Part shown: positions 61,020 through 64,000 of the stretch, in pieces
Numbering within the stretch: the first letter of the stretch is position 1
Layout: every line of letters starts with the position of its first letter
Source: Isoetes taiwanensis
Lineage: Eukaryota; Streptophyta; Lycopodiopsida; Isoetales; Isoetaceae
Reading direction: 5' to 3'
NCBI GenBank assembly: GCA_021234155.1
Contig: JAJEKV010000001.1
Coordinates: forward strand, 29,092,177-29,156,176
Length of the DNA stretch: 64,000 nucleotides
Program-made: the position numbers and the translations under genes
Notes under the pieces: generated by a model
The model's input: the letters and a program-made list of their open reading frames with translations, nothing else
Databases searched by the model: none
Told to the model about the DNA's origin: nothing

Positions 61020-63320
61020 AATTTTAGAACTTGTTAAGTTCATATTGAAATATGCAAACTTTTGTAGGCAAATTTCTAATAGTCAAATCAATTCTTGAAT
61101 TTTATATGCTCATCTTATTTTATCCGTAGCAAGGATGAAATCTATTTGCTTTAGTGCATATCTGTGATTGCCTATGGTTGCATGCCAATTACCTTGCCTT
61201 GGCCACTGGTTGGGAACAATGGCAACATAAATTGGATCAAGAAAGCGTGTGTCCATGTGGTAGCCATGTGATGCGGCATCAGTGCACTGGTCATGGCCTA
61301 TAGTCTACCTCCACATATAAATACTTGAGCAACCCTTGCTAAATTTGAAAACTATCCTTGTCATGTTTCTCAAATTTCATGCACTGCATTGACAAGGTTG
61401 TTGTTAAAGTATTGAAATGTCGTGACAGATAAAAAAAACCACAGAGTCATTCAGCATTAACATGGTTTGCAATAATAGTAATGGACAGTTTCTGTAGTGG
61501 TCTGATAGACCAACTTCTGCATAGCAGACTATCCACTCAAATAACATAGTCTGCTCACATCTATCTTCTTTTCACAACTGCATGTTGAGGTTAGCTACAT
61601 TTCTGTAAGGTTCCACCTTAACAAATGAGGCTATACCCCATCAAGACACAAAAACTTTGTGCAAATCATAGCCATGTACCTCTCCAAACCATATGTCCTG
61701 CAGCAAACAAATGCAGAGATCAATTGCAAAATATGATGGCCAACCACTTATTATCTTCAATCTACTAAGAGGAAGGCTAAAATTTATAGCACCGTAAACT
61801 GCACAACTAAATAGAAATAAACGGAGTAGCTTCGCTGCAATTAAAGTCTTCTCTTAATCTAAAAAGATATTTCAGATCTATATGTTAATCTACAACATGC
61901 AATAGCCATTGTGAAGAGGCAAAAGCAATTAGAAAAAAAGTGCTTTGTTTCTTGCATTTTTTAGTCTCCCACTATATATACCAAACCTGAGAATTTTTTA
62001 GTCTTTTCATTGTTTCTGTTTTCAGCTACATATATGTTGGAGCTGCATATTCCATGGCCAGAAAGTTGAAAATAAGATTGCCTACCTATATCTAGAATGT
62101 TAGCATAATAACTTCCCTTATTGTGTGTAAGTAACTTCCTGGTGTAGCAACAATAATGTATGTTGGAACCAGAACTGACACTGATGCACATGATTGGAAG
62201 CATATCAGGAGAAGAAACTCAAAATATAAGAAGGCTCAAGTTGGCCAATTTGTAAAAATAAAGTACACATGCATTATATAAACAAACAAAGCACTACATA
62301 CATTATAGATAGGCTTCCATAAATCATGCCAATAACAAACTTTAAACAATTTAGAATTAAGAGGATCCGTCGCCTTTATGAACGTTTGTTAAAAAAGAAG
62401 TATCGCAATGGTAAGCAGACAAAGCCTTCAGATGTCCATTCCTCCAAATTCTTCAAATGCCAGATGTTAGAATCCTCCATAGTTTCTTGTTTTCCTAATG
62501 TCAGTTTACCCTGCAGCCCAGACTACAAACAGCTAGAATGGGCCCATAACACCTCAAGTTTCCTAACCGAAATGGTCGTGCCCGTTGCAGCTAGACATCA
62601 ATGCATGTCTATGAATGAAATAAAATCGGCATCTACAATGAAGAAAATACTTAGCAAGACGAACAAATATTGCAAAAGCCTAAGAACACATTGATGACGT
62701 GAGCATGATTCCCTCACTACATTGATAAATTAAGAACTAAAAAAGTAATAAGGCTTTGACAGGAGCATTTCATTTTCTATACCACCACACATAATAGTAG
62801 GGCAGTCGGATTGAAAAAGCTATGTTAGAGGAAGTAAAAGTTATGAAAATCAAACAATGTTAAAGTGAAATAAGCCTAGCCTAAGGGCACCACAAAAACA
62901 AAATTCAAGAGAAGATGTTATGGCAAACTCAAATAGAGATAAGGTCGTTTACGGCAGAATAAAAGCTCAGTTTAGAGCACAATAACAATCAGAAATGGAG
63001 AAAATATAAACACATTCAAAGTTGCAACCTACCAGCAATAGTTTAATCCATTGATTTGGATTTCCCAACATTTTTCAAGAGGTAGAGTGATGTATGTTTG
63101 CGTCTTGTGATTGCAATGATGTCTCAAGATATGCAAAATGTGTCATATTTTCTAGATATGACTTGGTTGATCTGCTTAAGGGACACAACCATATATTTCA
63201 ATAGATAAACGTTCTATGTTTGATAATAAAGGTTCATGTAGATAGAGCATGCAAACAATGCAGTAAACTCAGCACCACACTCAGGATTTGGACAATCCTA
63301 CTCTATGAACGTATGGATAT
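61020..63320. other. no recognised gene
   Basis: The plus-strand frame 62326-62694 (122 codons, basic N-terminus FRIKRIRRLYERLLKKKY) is the best open frame, but it has no family that I recognise and no clear gene context. Confidence 0.35.
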
Positions 63321-63332
63321 GCAAGCTACTCT

Positions 63333-63480
63333 ATCCCAGTGGTAGAGACACAGTGTACAGGGTTTCTGTGGTTTTATTTTGTGTTTGGAAACTTTCCGCT
63401 ATATTGTAAAACCGTCTCATAGGCCAGTTGGTCTCCGTGGACGTTAAAATATACTTCCTTCCTTCCTTCCTTCCTTCCTT
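63333..63480 (+). mobile_element. LINE 3' tail, short 5'-truncated copy
   Basis: About 145 bases nearly identical to 36474-36627 (ATCCCAGTGGTAGAGACAC through the tail). It ends with the structured signal 63413-63443, TGGACGTTAAAA and (CTTC)n. The two copies begin their similarity at the same base. Because the 36-kb copy extends further 5', this one is a truncation rather than a SINE. Confidence 0.8.
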
Positions 63481-63489
63481 CTATGAATT

Positions 63490-64000
63490 GGGATGGATCT
63501 AAAAGCATACATGTACTACAAGTCTCTATGCTTATTTCTAATAATTATGTTATTGTCAAGGAGGATCATTGACTGCAAAATATTGAAGCCTTTGAAGCAT
63601 CCCTACCCCTCTATGCAAATTATTTTTGTCTGATTTTGCAGAACACGATGCAATATTTCCTTGGCATGCCAAAGATGAATGCAATGCCCTTTGCTCTCTT
63701 ATACCAATGTGGTTTTATCATAGTCAAGAGAAACTGTGAAAATCCCAAGATCTTAGAGAAGAAGCTAACACAAATAGAAAACAAAAAAGGAAAAACATTG
63801 TACCTCTTCTGTGAAGATCATATGAGCAACAAGATGTCTTTGCACTTGGAAATACAATGTTTTTGTTTGTTTATGCTACTCTTGGACATCAATATGGCAT
63901 AAGACATGGGCATTTCTTGCCCTCATCAAACATGGGCTATGAATATGGATGCTCTCAGCAATATTAGATGCATGAGCGCCAGCATTGAGAATTCCAACAA
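63490..64000. other. no recognised gene
   Basis: The open frame 63636-63902 (88 codons) has no recognised domain. Nothing else is seen up to the window end. Confidence 0.35.

Noticed and set aside
63333-63480. Short element first read as a tRNA-derived SINE
   Set aside because: The related copy at 36 kb extends upstream into LINE ORF2 coding sequence, so it is a truncated LINE tail.

Overview
The window looks like gene-poor, repeat-rich nuclear DNA of a large land-plant genome. The introns are AT-rich with GT..AG borders. The recognisable gene pieces are plant-type: a P-L-S pentatricopeptide (PPR) array, polyphenol oxidase with a thylakoid transit region, a GDSL esterase, an RDR6-like RNA-dependent RNA polymerase and LSM4. 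A possible centrin-binding Sfi1-like protein, the PPR style and the repeat load would fit a fern or other seed-free plant, but that placement is inference. I see no complete, clearly intact multi-exon gene. The best candidate is the mitochondrial inner-membrane protease subunit IMP1 on the minus strand (exons at 42450-42596, about 41242-41502 and 41014-41124); its last exon was not found.

Layout. 0-1.3 kb: minus-strand exons of an Sfi1-like protein. 1.4-24.9 kb: a decayed-looking block whose similarity to other copies is broken mostly by small indels. It holds a PPR scrap (2.4-2.7 kb) and a second IMP1 copy on the plus strand (5.83-7.59 kb and 15.95-16.32 kb). That copy is split by an 8.36-kb insertion with Helitron termini. 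The block also holds a 580-bp tandem duplication, a pair of ~1.5-kb direct repeats (16.5-18.1 and 20.4-21.9 kb), and an LTR with an initiator-Met tRNA primer-binding site. 25-31 kb: palindromic repeats, a polypyrimidine tract and a broken polyphenol oxidase 5' end. 31-32.7 kb: PIG-M-like exons wedged between two RDR-like pieces. 35.2-36.0 kb: an LSM4 copy with several lesions. 36.2-36.6, 46.9-47.7, 56.3-58.25 and 63.3-63.5 kb: four LINE-derived pieces. 40.7-42.9 kb: IMP1. 49.6-51.4 kb: a PPR pseudogene abutting three GDSL-esterase exons. About 58.8-61.01 kb: a second Helitron-type element.

The most interesting system is the LINE group. Four copies with different bodies (two ORF2 3' ends, one ORF1-only element, one short tail) all end in the same RNA-like signal. 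It is an outer 5-bp helix around a variable inner hairpin, then TGGACGTTAAAA, then a microsatellite that differs between copies. The inner stem changes by paired substitutions while staying paired. This suggests a structured 3' recognition element shared by an autonomous LINE and a non-autonomous ORF1-only relative comparable in design to mammalian HAL1. Other points worth checking are the Helitron that split the IMP1 copy, the PIG-M/RDR chimera, and the possibility that the 1.4-24.9 kb block is unpolished long-read sequence.
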